A DNA stretch of 64,000 nucleotides from JBPYCR01 sp051846915. Its GTDB lineage: Bacteria; Bacillota; Bacilli; Bacillales; Amphibacillaceae. This document shows, piece after piece, positions 16,929 through 25,642 of the stretch; the first letter of the stretch is position 1, and each line of letters begins with the position of its first letter. The position numbers were made by a program, and so were the translations under genes. The stretch spans positions 1-64,000 of the forward strand of contig NZ_JBPYCR010000002.1 of the NCBI RefSeq assembly GCF_051846915.1, written 5' to 3'. The notes under the pieces were generated by a model. That model saw nothing but the letters and a program-made list of their open reading frames with translations. It had not been told where the DNA came from and searched no databases.

Positions 16929-17813
16929 TTAATTTTTCATTTGACTCATAACTTCTTCGGCAAAGTTTTCTTCTTTCTTTTCCATTCCTTCTCCAACCTC
17001 ATAACGTACAAATGCTTTAACTGTTGCACCTTTATTAGCTACATATTTTTCAACTTTATTATCAGGATCTTTAACATAGTTTTGATCAAGCAAGCAAATC
17101 TGCTCGAAGAATTTGCCTAAACGTCCTTCAACCATTTTTTCAATAATTTTTTCCGGTTTTCCTTCACTTAATGCTTGTTCTTTTAGTATTTCTCGTTCAC
17201 GATTTACTTCTTCTTCTGCTACATCTTCTCGTGATACGTAAGTCGGGTTAGCTGCAGCAACGTGCATCGCTATATCCTTTGCAACTTCTTCATCTTTCGT
17301 ACCTTCTAACAGTGTAAGTGCTCCAATGCGTCCGTCCATATGAAGGTAAGCGCCAAACGCATCGCTATCTGTTTTCGTTAAAACAGCAAAGCGGCGAAGC
17401 GAAATTTTCTCACCAATGGTTGCTACAATGGAATTAATATGCGATTCTACCGTATTTTCTGTTCCTTGCAGATTTTGTTGCAAAGCTTCTTCCACAGTTC
17501 CCGGCTTATTGACTACAATGTGGCTGCCTAAATCTTGTAGCAATTGTTTAAATGTGTCATTTTTTGTTACAAAGTCAGTTTCGCAATTTACTTCAAGAAG
17601 AGCCGCTGTATTGTTATCAACTTCAATATAAGTCGAGCCCTCAGCTGCTATCCGATCTGCCTTTTTAGCTGCTTGTGATGCTCCTTTTTTACGTAAGAAG
17701 TCAATGGCTTCTTCCATATTACCGGAAGTTTCTTGTAATGCTTTTTTACAATCCATCATTCCGGCACCTGTTTTTTCACGCAGTTCTTTTACCATTTTTG
17801 CAGTAATTGCCAT
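16929..17813 (-). CDS. tsf: Translation elongation factor Ts
   Basis: Guanine nucleotide exchange factor for EF-Tu. The 294-residue product starts M-A-I-T-A-K and has the TDVGLAD-type UBA domain with REKTGAGMMDCKKAL, then EVNCETDFVTKND and HVAAANPTYV in the dimer core. ATG 17813 has the SD GGGAGG spaced 7 bases. It lies between rpsB and pyrH with hairpins on both sides. Confidence 0.96.
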   Translation of the reverse strand: MAITAKMVKELREKTGAGMMDCKKALQETSGNMEEAIDFLRKKGASQAAKKADRIAAEGSTYIEVDNNTAALLEVNCETDFVTKNDTFKQLLQDLGSHIVVNKPGTVEEALQQNLQGTENTVESHINSIVATIGEKISLRRFAVLTKTDSDAFGAYLHMDGRIGALTLLEGTKDEEVAKDIAMHVAAANPTYVSREDVAEEEVNREREILKEQALSEGKPEKIIEKMVEGRLGKFFEQICLLDQNYVKDPDNKVEKYVANKGATVKAFVRYEVGEGMEKKEENFAEEVMSQMKN

Positions 17814-17901
17814 TATAAATCCTCCCATACATCTTTAATTAATTGTTTTATAGCTTTTTTGAATCTCGCAACGGAAATAATACGTAACCCTTCCTTGCTT
17901 T

Positions 17902-17938
17902 AAAAAAGGTGATAAAAGGCTATTCCCCTTATCACCTA
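17902..17938 (-). terminator. Terminator or attenuator between rpsB and tsf
   Basis: AGGTGATAA and TTATCACCT form a stem on the minus strand, followed by TTTTTT. As in other Bacilli, partial read-through into tsf is likely because no strong promoter follows. Confidence 0.8.
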
Positions 17939-17952
17939 TCTTATCCAAAAAA

Positions 17953-18696
17953 CTATTCTTCCACTACTTCTTTCTGTTCTATCGCTTGTTCTTCCTGAGG
18001 TACTTCTTGCTCTTCACCTTGTCTTGCTTCCAAAATAGCGTCAGCCATTTTAGATGTCAACAATTTGACGGCGCGAATTGCGTCATCATTTGCAGGAATT
18101 ACATAATCAATTTCATCCGGATCACAGTTCGTATCAACAATTCCCACAATAGGGATATTTAATTTATGTGCTTCGGCAATTGCAATGCGTTCTTTGCGAG
18201 GATCGATAACGAACATTGCATCTGGAATTCTTTTCATATCCTTTATTCCACCAAGAAATTTCACTAAACGTGCTTTTTCTTTTAGCAGTTCAACTGTTTC
18301 TTTTTTCGGTAACACTTCAAACGTTCCATCTTCTTCCATACGCTCAATCGTTTTCAAGCGATTGATCCGTTTGCGGATTGTTTGGAAGTTCGTAAGGGTC
18401 CCGCCCAACCAGCGCTGGTTTACATAGAACATCCCAGCACGTGTTGCTTCATCACGAACAGACTCTTGCGCCTGTTTTTTCGTACCAACAAAAAGTACGG
18501 TACCGCCATTGGCTGCCAAATCTTTAACGTATTTGTACGCCTCATCAATTTTTTTGACTGTTTTTTGCAAGTCAATAATATAAATACCGTTACGCTCCGT
18601 GAAAATGTACTTTTTCATTTTCGGATTCCAACGGCGTGTTTGATGCCCGAAATGAACACCAGCTTCTAACAATTGCTTCATAGAAATAACTGCCAT
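17953..18696 (-). CDS. rpsB: 30S ribosomal protein S2
   Basis: Small-subunit protein bridging head and body. The 247-residue product has the S2 blocks EAGVHFGHQTRRWNPKM, FVGTKKQAQ, YVNQRWLGGTLTNF and the C-terminal DAIRAVKLLTSKMADA, then a Glu-rich tail. The SD is AGGAGG, 8 bases before ATG 18696. It follows swrB after a leader of about 160 bases. Confidence 0.97.
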   Translation of the reverse strand: MAVISMKQLLEAGVHFGHQTRRWNPKMKKYIFTERNGIYIIDLQKTVKKIDEAYKYVKDLAANGGTVLFVGTKKQAQESVRDEATRAGMFYVNQRWLGGTLTNFQTIRKRINRLKTIERMEEDGTFEVLPKKETVELLKEKARLVKFLGGIKDMKRIPDAMFVIDPRKERIAIAEAHKLNIPIVGIVDTNCDPDEIDYVIPANDDAIRAVKLLTSKMADAILEARQGEEQEVPQEEQAIEQKEVVEE

Positions 18697-18835
18697 CTTT
18701 TTTTCCTCCTAATGGTTTTTCCTCCGTTCGGATCTTATTTGTATATATACTGCTTCACCTGAAGCAGCACCATATATCCAAATCACCAAACGTGCGTTTT
18801 TAAATATGGTGTTAATGAGATTTACACCAAAAATA
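18697..18835 (-). promoter_or_regulatory. rpsB 5' leader with inverted repeats
   Basis: The leader holds a CTGCTTCA/TGAAGCAG inverted repeat (18751-18768), a GGTGT/ACACC pair (about 18807-18827) and repeated ATATGGT blocks, without a T-tract. This suggests a structured mRNA leader, possibly for S2 feedback; that role is inference. Confidence 0.35.
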
Positions 18836-18864
18836 AAGATACCATATGATGCTTATTCAATCAA
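18836..18864 (-). promoter_or_regulatory. Probable rpsB promoter
   Basis: TTGATT (18859-18864), 17 bases, TATCTT (18836-18841) with the extended TG at -15. It overlaps the swrB stop codon. Confidence 0.45.
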
Positions 18865-19307
18865 GTATTAACTTCTTTTTCACGTAACATTTTTATAGTA
18901 AGATCAACCTCTGTTTTCCCGCAATTCAATTTCTTAGCAATTTCATCAACCGATAATCCCTCGTCATAAAGCTGTAAGATTTGCGATTGTAAAGAAGTTT
19001 CCACAAAATCAGTCGGCGGTTTATTACTATCTAATGGTATATAATTGTTAACAATTTTTCTTTGGTGTGATGAATTATTGGAAGCATGAGGTTGTTTGCG
19101 TCTTTGTTCTGCTTGTTTTGATTCATTTATTTCTAATTGTAAACTTCGGTTTTCTTCCTTAATTTCTTGTAAATAAGCATCAAAAATTTTTTCCATTTCT
19201 TCCGTACTATCTTGTTTTAACATTCGTAGTTGTTTTAACAATTGATAAATGATAACAAAAGTAACGATGTGAAGTAAAAAACTAATCGTTAATAAAAATA
19301 ATGTCAT
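18861..19307 (-). CDS. swrB: Swarming/flagellar assembly protein SwrB
   Basis: Last gene of the fla/che operon, at the position of B. subtilis swrB (ylxL), between sigD and rpsB. The 148-residue product has one N-terminal membrane segment (residues 2-22), a coiled-coil region (about 30-70), a polar linker and a small C-terminal HTH-like segment (LYDEGLSVDEIAKKLNCGKTEVDLTI). SwrB of B. subtilis promotes activation of the flagellar type III export apparatus. The assignment rests on architecture and position. Confidence 0.8.
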   Translation of the reverse strand: MTLFLLTISFLLHIVTFVIIYQLLKQLRMLKQDSTEEMEKIFDAYLQEIKEENRSLQLEINESKQAEQRRKQPHASNNSSHQRKIVNNYIPLDSNKPPTDFVETSLQSQILQLYDEGLSVDEIAKKLNCGKTEVDLTIKMLREKEVNT

Positions 19308-19318
19308 ATAATTCCCTT

Positions 19319-19627
19319 CTATCTGCTCAGGTCAAATTTTCTTCCCAAATATGGATGATCAATCAACGAATCTTCTTCTTCGTTCTTTTGTCTTTCCTGT
19401 GCATCTGTGTCCTCATTTTTAGAATGTTCACGATCTTTTTCAACGACCGCACCTTGTACATCTTCAAAGTCGTTCACTCTTTTTCTGTTTAACTCTTGTT
19501 CTTTTAATCGACTTTGAGAAAGTGATTCTTGAAAATGTTGACCTTGTCGCATCAATTGATCTTGCAATTTGCCCGCATCCTGTGTTCGCGGAAGTGCCAC
19601 TTGCATTTCGGTTGATTTCCAGCTCAT
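19319..19627 (-). CDS. Small conserved hypothetical protein of the sigD-swrB region
   Basis: A very hydrophilic 102-residue protein with no membrane segment. The N-terminus (M-S-W-K-S-T-E-M-Q-V-A-L-P-R-T-Q-D-A-G-K) looks conserved among Bacillaceae from memory; the rest is rich in Q, E, K, R and ends in DHPYLGRKFDLSR. It is not present in the B. subtilis operon. The SD AAAGGATGGG precedes ATG 19627. The position suggests a flagellar or regulatory role, but I do not know its function. Confidence 0.65.
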   Translation of the reverse strand: MSWKSTEMQVALPRTQDAGKLQDQLMRQGQHFQESLSQSRLKEQELNRKRVNDFEDVQGAVVEKDREHSKNEDTDAQERQKNEEEDSLIDHPYLGRKFDLSR

Positions 19628-19745
19628 AAAATCCCATCCTTTTTATAGGTCCTTTATTAACTTCATTGGAAAAACAAATATGCAGTTTCATTACGGCGAA
19701 TAAAACAAAGTGCGGATTTGCTAAAATAATCTTTGTAGTAAAGTG

Positions 19746-21107
19746 TTACATAGGAAGAATGACAATTTCATTTTGATCCGCTTTCACTCGAATAGCACCA
19801 TAGTTTCTTTCTATTGTACGCTTATACTTACCGAAAGCAACTGTGACATTCGGATACAATACACCTTTAACCGTCAGTACCGGGTCTTCTTCGCTTCTAA
19901 GCTGTATATCCATTTGCTTCAGCGCTTGATTTATTTTTTCAATTTGTGACGCTGTTTTATTATATGAATGACGTTGCCTGAGCAATGTAATACGCAATTT
20001 ACTGTTTTGTTCTGCTTTATTAAGCTGTAATTTTTCACCTAGTGTTGTTAACTTGGTCAGCGTATGCTCTAGCTCCGCTTTTGTTTTCAACAGCTTTTTT
20101 TCCTTCTCATTTTCCGCTTTATTGATGCCAAAATATATTTCAGTTTTTGTATTCATACGGGTTCCAACGTCTTTCGCCTCTATCGATTGGCCAACTGACA
20201 GCGAGCCGCCGATAATGTTGCCATTTTGACAATGAATAGCTCTTTTTGCTATGCATTCGCTATGAAGAATGGAATTTTCTACATGGATGGAATTTCCCGC
20301 AGCTACATTACCTTGATTAATATAGCTAATATATACATTTTCTGCAGCCCTTAGTGTGCCTGTTTTTAATCCTGCCAATCCTTCAGAAACAAAAATCGAA
20401 CCATCAGCAATTAGCGTAGCAGCTTCGACCATTCCGAATACTTTAATATCTCCCTTTGCTTTGATTGTATAGCCTGTCGGAACATCTCCGCGAATAACGA
20501 CAGATCCAACAAAATCAATGTTACCTACTTTCATTGATATCGCTTCGTTAAGCTCGTACACTGAATGGACGTGAATATATCTGGATGTTACACTAATCTG
20601 TCCTTCCGCTGTAGCGTAAAAGGTTAAATCACTTTCGTTAAGCTGTACATTTTTGCCAGCTTTTATTAATACTGGTTTTCCTTGGCGAGCACGTATCACT
20701 TTTCCATACACATTTTCACCTGGTTTGCCTGCTGTTGGTTCAATGATGACTGCAATTTTATCTCCTTCATTGACACTCGGAATTCGCATAATATCCCGAA
20801 AGTTCCTACTCGGTGAATGTTCAATATGTGAATTAAAATCCGCTACATACTTTAGTTCCCCGTCCACACCGTCAATTTCCGGCCGGCCTTCAGCAATTGT
20901 TAAGGGGAATACGTCAGCAGGTGGGGTGGACAGAAGCTGTAGTATGTTCTCTTCATGAATTCCGAATACAATATTTTCTGCCTGAAGAAATTGTCTTAAT
21001 TCTTGTTCCTTCAGATCTTCCCTTATATTTTCATAGTTTTCCGTAATATCAATTTCTGCTTTCATTTTATCCTCGCATACGGTTATATGAAAGTATTCCT
21101 TGAGCAT
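19746..21107 (-). CDS. FapA/DUF342 family protein
   Basis: A 453-residue protein with the DUF342 architecture: an N-terminal region, then a beta-helical central domain built of short hydrophobic-glycine repeats (about 165-310, e.g. GDIKVFGMVEAATLIADGSIFV), then a coiled coil (about 325-395). The family is annotated as flagellar assembly protein A, although its biochemical role is poorly known. It sits directly behind sigD (21-base gap) inside the fla/che operon; B. subtilis has no gene here. ATG 21107 has the SD AAAGGGG. Confidence 0.75.
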   Translation of the reverse strand: MLKEYFHITVCEDKMKAEIDITENYENIREDLKEQELRQFLQAENIVFGIHEENILQLLSTPPADVFPLTIAEGRPEIDGVDGELKYVADFNSHIEHSPSRNFRDIMRIPSVNEGDKIAVIIEPTAGKPGENVYGKVIRARQGKPVLIKAGKNVQLNESDLTFYATAEGQISVTSRYIHVHSVYELNEAISMKVGNIDFVGSVVIRGDVPTGYTIKAKGDIKVFGMVEAATLIADGSIFVSEGLAGLKTGTLRAAENVYISYINQGNVAAGNSIHVENSILHSECIAKRAIHCQNGNIIGGSLSVGQSIEAKDVGTRMNTKTEIYFGINKAENEKEKKLLKTKAELEHTLTKLTTLGEKLQLNKAEQNSKLRITLLRQRHSYNKTASQIEKINQALKQMDIQLRSEEDPVLTVKGVLYPNVTVAFGKYKRTIERNYGAIRVKADQNEIVILPM

Positions 21108-21128
21108 TGTTATTCCCCTTTGTCCTTG

Positions 21129-21908
21129 TTATTGCAGCATTTCCATTTTACGTAAAGTGGAACGTAATTTAAAAATTGCTTTCTTATGTATTTGTGAAAT
21201 TCTGGATGTTGTCAAGTCAAGGACTACACCTATTTCTGTTAACGTAAGTTCTTCATGATAAAATAGACTAATAACCATTTGTTCATTCGTATTCAATGAT
21301 TTTATACTGTTTGTTAATTCTTTCTTGATTTCCACATCGACCATATGCTCATCCGGTAGAGTGCTAGTTGAATCGGGAATAGTATATCCGACGCCTTCAT
21401 TATGATCGTCTTTGTTGTAAGCAGGCTTTTCTTCAATCGATAAAATGTTTGCAAACAAAGCGTCTTTAGTGACCGATTCAACTTCATCTACTTCCATCTC
21501 CAACTTATGCGCTATTTCTTTCGAAGTCGGTGTACGATGAAACTTCTGTTCCAGTTCTCGTGAAGCTTGTTCGATTCGTTTTGTTTTCTCACGAAGGGAT
21601 CTAGGTAGCCAGTCTTCTTTTCTTAATGCATCAATAATGGCTCCACGTATACGAAAGGATGCATATGTATCAAATTTCAAATTCCGACTTATTTCAAATT
21701 TTGTTAATGCATCATATAACCCCAGCATACCGTAGCTTTTCAGATCTTCTTTGCTGACATTTTCAGGTAAATGGGTTGCAATCCTTTCCACATGAAAGTT
21801 TACAAGATACATATAATGGTCCATTAATTCGTTGGCTGCTTGTTCATTGTGACCGTGCTGCCAGTTATTCCAAAGTTGTTGTACGAGAGGAGAATGGTTC
21901 GTTGGCAT
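21129..21908 (-). CDS. sigD: RNA polymerase sigma factor SigD (FliA/WhiG type)
   Basis: Sigma factor for late flagellar, motility and autolysin genes. The 259-residue product has region 2 (DLKSYGMLGLYDALTKFE, then FDTYASFRIRGAIIDALR), the DWLPRSLREKTKRIEQ region 3 start and region 4 (YHEELTLTEIGVVLDLTTSRISQIHKKAI). AGGAGG lies 7 bases before ATG 21908. It is placed near the end of the operon, behind cheD, as in B. subtilis. A sigma-D-type promoter before flgB would give feedback. Confidence 0.95.
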   Translation of the reverse strand: MPTNHSPLVQQLWNNWQHGHNEQAANELMDHYMYLVNFHVERIATHLPENVSKEDLKSYGMLGLYDALTKFEISRNLKFDTYASFRIRGAIIDALRKEDWLPRSLREKTKRIEQASRELEQKFHRTPTSKEIAHKLEMEVDEVESVTKDALFANILSIEEKPAYNKDDHNEGVGYTIPDSTSTLPDEHMVDVEIKKELTNSIKSLNTNEQMVISLFYHEELTLTEIGVVLDLTTSRISQIHKKAIFKLRSTLRKMEMLQ

Positions 21909-21954
21909 CGTTGCTCCTCCTATCCTTTTTTCAGTCGTTAAAAAATGTAGTTAT

Positions 21955-22458
21955 TTATATAATGGTTTCTCCTTGCTTTATCGTTCGTATTTTAAGTTTC
22001 CCTGTTGCTGGATCAAATTCAATTGTTCTTCCTTTGTTCCCTCCAACATCAGCAGCAATAACGGGGATGTTAAGTTCAGTTAATTTTTTCTCCACAGCAT
22101 CCACATTCCTTGGTCCGATGCGCATGACATCCGAATTCGAGGAAAATTGAAACATTTGAGCGCCGCCGGCAATTTTTGCTTTCAGGGCATGATTTCTAGC
22201 CCCATTATCAATTAACATTGTAACTAAAATATCAAGTGACGTATTTGCATATTTATATTTATTAAATTTTCCTTCTCTCGTCAAAGCAGCATCAGGTAAC
22301 ATGATATGGGCTAACCCGGCTACCTTTTTTGATAAGTCATATACTACTGCTCCCACACACGATCCAAGACCTGATGTACGGATTGTATTAGGTGCTTGTA
22401 CAATTTTTAGATCAGAAATGCCTACTTTAACAACCGACTGAACGTTATGCATAATCAT
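21955..22458 (-). CDS. cheD: Chemoreceptor glutamine deamidase CheD
   Basis: Deamidates specific glutamines in chemoreceptors and activates CheC. The 167-residue product contains the catalytic cysteine in SGLGSCVGAVV (Cys34), the HIMLPD histidine (His51) and AGGAQMF. The start ATG overlaps the cheC end (GATGATTATGCATAA), indicating coupling. An in-frame ATG at 22452 is an alternative. Confidence 0.93.
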   Translation of the reverse strand: MIMHNVQSVVKVGISDLKIVQAPNTIRTSGLGSCVGAVVYDLSKKVAGLAHIMLPDAALTREGKFNKYKYANTSLDILVTMLIDNGARNHALKAKIAGGAQMFQFSSNSDVMRIGPRNVDAVEKKLTELNIPVIAADVGGNKGRTIEFDPATGKLKIRTIKQGETII

Positions 22459-23086
22459 CGATTCCTAGTGCAGAAAATATTTTTGTAAATGAACCAGGAT
22501 CCGGAAGTAAAAGAAATTGCCCTTGAATCCCTTTAGCTTCAGTCATTTCCATATCGTCTATTTTTGTATCAATAATTAATGCATAGTCGCTTACGTGTGA
22601 TAATTCAACTAGTCCAGCCGTTAGTGCTGCACCTGCCATATCGATGCTTAAATAAGGAACAGATGGATGCATATTTACCTTTGTAAAATCCGCCAATGCA
22701 GTTAAATATGATCCGGTTAAGATATTACCGACTTCTTGAAGTGCGGAAACTGCGAATTCATTCAGCTCTCCGTTATCAACTATGGGAAAATCGGAGTTAA
22801 ATGTTAACTCATCAACCAGATTCTCCGCTTCTTCAATAGTCAATAAGAAGTAAACCGTACCCGGCATATCGCCCATTATTCGAAATAGAATAGCTACGAT
22901 TACCTCTTCTGGCCCCCCGATTAATTCCATCATGTCATCAAAGGTTACGATTTTAACGGAAGGGACTTGCATGTTTATTTTTTTATTAACAAGCTTTGAC
23001 ATCGATGTGGCTGCATTTCCTGCTCCGATATTTCCAATTTCACGCAGTAAATCCTTCTGTTCGGTCGATAGTCGTTTAAAGCTCAT
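22445..23086 (-). CDS. cheC: CheY-P phosphatase CheC
   Basis: Dephosphorylates CheY-P and, with CheD, forms one of the adaptation systems of B. subtilis. The 213-residue product keeps both phosphatase sites of the D/S-x3-E-x2-N form: D12-E16-N19 (DLLREIGN) and the later SALQEVGN. It lies between cheW (3-base gap) and cheD (overlap). Confidence 0.94.
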   Translation of the reverse strand: MSFKRLSTEQKDLLREIGNIGAGNAATSMSKLVNKKINMQVPSVKIVTFDDMMELIGGPEEVIVAILFRIMGDMPGTVYFLLTIEEAENLVDELTFNSDFPIVDNGELNEFAVSALQEVGNILTGSYLTALADFTKVNMHPSVPYLSIDMAGAALTAGLVELSHVSDYALIIDTKIDDMEMTEAKGIQGQFLLLPDPGSFTKIFSALGIDDYA

Positions 23087-23089
23087 ACG

Positions 23090-23560
23090 TTATCCTTCCA
23101 CTGCTTTTAGTTCTTTTATTTCCTCTTTTGATAAAACTTTTTGTAAATCGAGTATAATCAACAACCGATTTTCCAGTTTGGCTACACCTTCAATGTAGTC
23201 TACATCGACCGTTCCAACTACTTCCGGTGCAGATTCAATTACACTTTCCGGTATGTCAATTACGTCATTCGCCTCATCAACAATTAAGCCGACTTCCATA
23301 TCATCCAAAAACACAATGATAATTCTGGACAACTCATTGTATTCTGTTTCTTCAATTCCAAAGCGAACTCTTAAATCAATAATAGGCGTTACGATCCCCC
23401 GCAAGTTGATTACGCCTTTGACAAAGGCAGCTGTTTGTGGGACCCTCGTAATTGGCACAATTCGTTCTATCGCCCTTACTTGTTCTACCGAAACGGCATA
23501 TTCTTCATCTTTTAACTGAAATACAATGACCTTCTTATCCGATCCTTTGGTATTATCCAT
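23090..23560 (-). CDS. cheW: Chemotaxis coupling protein CheW
   Basis: Links receptors to CheA. A single CheW domain of 156 residues: VIVFQLKDEEYAVSVEQV at the start, RVPQTAAFVKGVINLRGIVTPIIDLR in the centre. AGGAGG lies 8 bases before ATG 23560. The C-terminal tail (KEEIKELKAVEG) is charged. Confidence 0.95.
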   Translation of the reverse strand: MDNTKGSDKKVIVFQLKDEEYAVSVEQVRAIERIVPITRVPQTAAFVKGVINLRGIVTPIIDLRVRFGIEETEYNELSRIIIVFLDDMEVGLIVDEANDVIDIPESVIESAPEVVGTVDVDYIEGVAKLENRLLIILDLQKVLSKEEIKELKAVEG

Positions 23561-23626
23561 GAAATGACCTCCTGAATTCGTTTTTTAAAATCATAATAAA
23601 ATGTTGAGCAGTCCTACATGCATTAT

Positions 23627-25642
23627 CTATTTCACTAAAGCGTTACTGTCAATGATCAAAGCTACTTCCCCATCCCCAAGTATCGTTGCTCCTGAAATGG
23701 AAAAAACATTCGTCAAATAGTTGCCGAGCGATTTCAAAACAACTTCTTGTTGACCAATAAACGAATCAACAACAAGTCCGGTCATTTTGTTTCCTTTTCT
23801 TATAATTACGATCGATACATATTCATCTTTGGGACTACTGCTATTAGAAACAGAATAAATTTCACTTAAATAGGTTAACGGTACAACATTTCCACGAAAA
23901 TCAATAACTTTTTTATTATGTGCTTTCAATATTTCATTTTTATGTAAAATGGCCGTTTCGATAATTGATGAAAGTGGAACAGCATATTTTTCTGAACCTA
24001 GCTCGACGAGCAATACAGAGATAATCGATAACGTCAACGGTAACTGGATAGAAAAAGTTGATCCTTGATCTAACGCAGCATCAATTGTAATACTTCCACC
24101 TAAAGATTCTATCGTATTTTTGACGACATCCAGCCCAACCCCCCGGCCCGATATGTCAGAAATTGTCTCATTCGTTGAAAACCCACTCGCCATAATTAAT
24201 TCATATACTTGCTGATCTGTTAAAGATTCCGCCTCACTTTGACTGATGATCCCACTCTTAATTGCTTTATTGACCACTTTATCTTTATTAATTCCCGCAC
24301 CATCATCTCGTATCTCAATAAATACATGATTACCACTATGGTAAGCTTCCAGCTGTATTGTCCCCTGTTCGGATTTCCCTTTCGCTTTCCGTTCATCAGG
24401 CATTTCGATTCCATGGTCTATTGCGTTGCGGATCAAATGTACTAACGGATCACCAATTTCATCAATTACAGTTCGATCCAGCTCGGTATTCGCACCAATG
24501 ATTTCAATTTCAACATTTTTATCAAGTTCACGTGCCAGCTGTCTAATCATTCTTGGGAATCTATTAAACACATGATCTATTGGAACCATGCGCATCGTTA
24601 ATATGATATTTTGTAAATCACCGGAAACACGTGACATATGCTCAACTGTTTCCTGAAGATCATGATGATCCAGTTCAAGAGATATCTGTTCCAACCGTCC
24701 GCGGTCAATTACTAATTCTTCAAATAAATTCATCAATACATCAAGCCGATCAATATTGACCCGAATCGTTTTGCTTTGTGCATTTGTGGTATGTGCTACT
24801 GTTTTATTCGTTTTATGATCCGATCGCGATTGACCTGCTGCAGGAGGTTCGGATTGCTTATTTTCTTCCAGTTTATCCTGCTCCACTTTATAGGCCGATA
24901 CCGAAAATGGTTTTATTTCAACAGATTGAATTTCCGATACTTTATTAATCTTCTGGGAAATCTCTCCTTGTTCATGTGTCGAAATGAATATGATGGTAAA
25001 GGAGTGGTCAAAGTTTTCTTCTTCCAAATCATTAACAGTCGGCTGTGACTTGATTACTTCGCCCAATTTTTCCAGCACTTCAAAAACCATATAAACACGG
25101 GCACCTTTTAATAAGCAATCTTCATTCAATTCAATATGGATTTCATAGTTGTAATACCCGCGATCAGAAGATTCATTTAAGATTGATAGTTGAAATTCGT
25201 CCAACGTGGTCACTGGATTGGCATAATCAAATATTTGTTCCGACTCCAGTAATATCGGATTTTCGCCTCGTTCAATTTGTTCAAGTAACTGAACAGTGGA
25301 TGTGACATCCCTTTTTCCCTCTCCACCGCTGGCAATATCTTCAATCATCGCATTTAACTGATCGACGGAATCGAATAATGCATCCATCATTTGCGTATTT
25401 ACATTAATTTTGTTATATCTAATTCCGTCAAAAACATTCTCAAGAACGTGTGTTAAATTTGCCAAATCACTGTATCCCATTGTTGCGGACATGCCTTTTA
25501 GCGTATGAGCTGCACGGAATATTTCCTCGATAATTGATTTATCCGCCGAATTCTTTTCGAGATTAAGCAGTTGCTGATACAATGTATCTAAATGTTCCAT
25601 GCTTTCATCAATAAAAACATCTAAATATTGTGTCGTATCCAT
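23627..25642 (-). CDS. cheA: Chemotaxis histidine kinase CheA
   Basis: Receptor-coupled kinase that phosphorylates CheY. The 671-residue protein has P1 with the phospho-accepting His46 in AAHTLKG, a P2 region (about 165-255), the P3 dimerisation helices (about 290-350), the P4 ATPase with HLIRNAIDHG, DDGAGI and GRGVGLDVVK, and the CheW-like P5 domain. The start ATG is adjacent to the cheB stop, with the SD GGGGGA in the cheB end. Its other usual substrate, CheB, has an unusual receiver here. Confidence 0.96.
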   Translation of the reverse strand: MDTTQYLDVFIDESMEHLDTLYQQLLNLEKNSADKSIIEEIFRAAHTLKGMSATMGYSDLANLTHVLENVFDGIRYNKINVNTQMMDALFDSVDQLNAMIEDIASGGEGKRDVTSTVQLLEQIERGENPILLESEQIFDYANPVTTLDEFQLSILNESSDRGYYNYEIHIELNEDCLLKGARVYMVFEVLEKLGEVIKSQPTVNDLEEENFDHSFTIIFISTHEQGEISQKINKVSEIQSVEIKPFSVSAYKVEQDKLEENKQSEPPAAGQSRSDHKTNKTVAHTTNAQSKTIRVNIDRLDVLMNLFEELVIDRGRLEQISLELDHHDLQETVEHMSRVSGDLQNIILTMRMVPIDHVFNRFPRMIRQLARELDKNVEIEIIGANTELDRTVIDEIGDPLVHLIRNAIDHGIEMPDERKAKGKSEQGTIQLEAYHSGNHVFIEIRDDGAGINKDKVVNKAIKSGIISQSEAESLTDQQVYELIMASGFSTNETISDISGRGVGLDVVKNTIESLGGSITIDAALDQGSTFSIQLPLTLSIISVLLVELGSEKYAVPLSSIIETAILHKNEILKAHNKKVIDFRGNVVPLTYLSEIYSVSNSSSPKDEYVSIVIIRKGNKMTGLVVDSFIGQQEVVLKSLGNYLTNVFSISGATILGDGEVALIIDSNALVK

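Noticed and set aside
21776..22150. Plus-strand ORFs of 60-180 codons, such as this one and 8475-9023
   Set aside because: They lie antisense to well-supported genes, have no ribosome binding sites and no family features; they reflect codon bias of the opposite strand.
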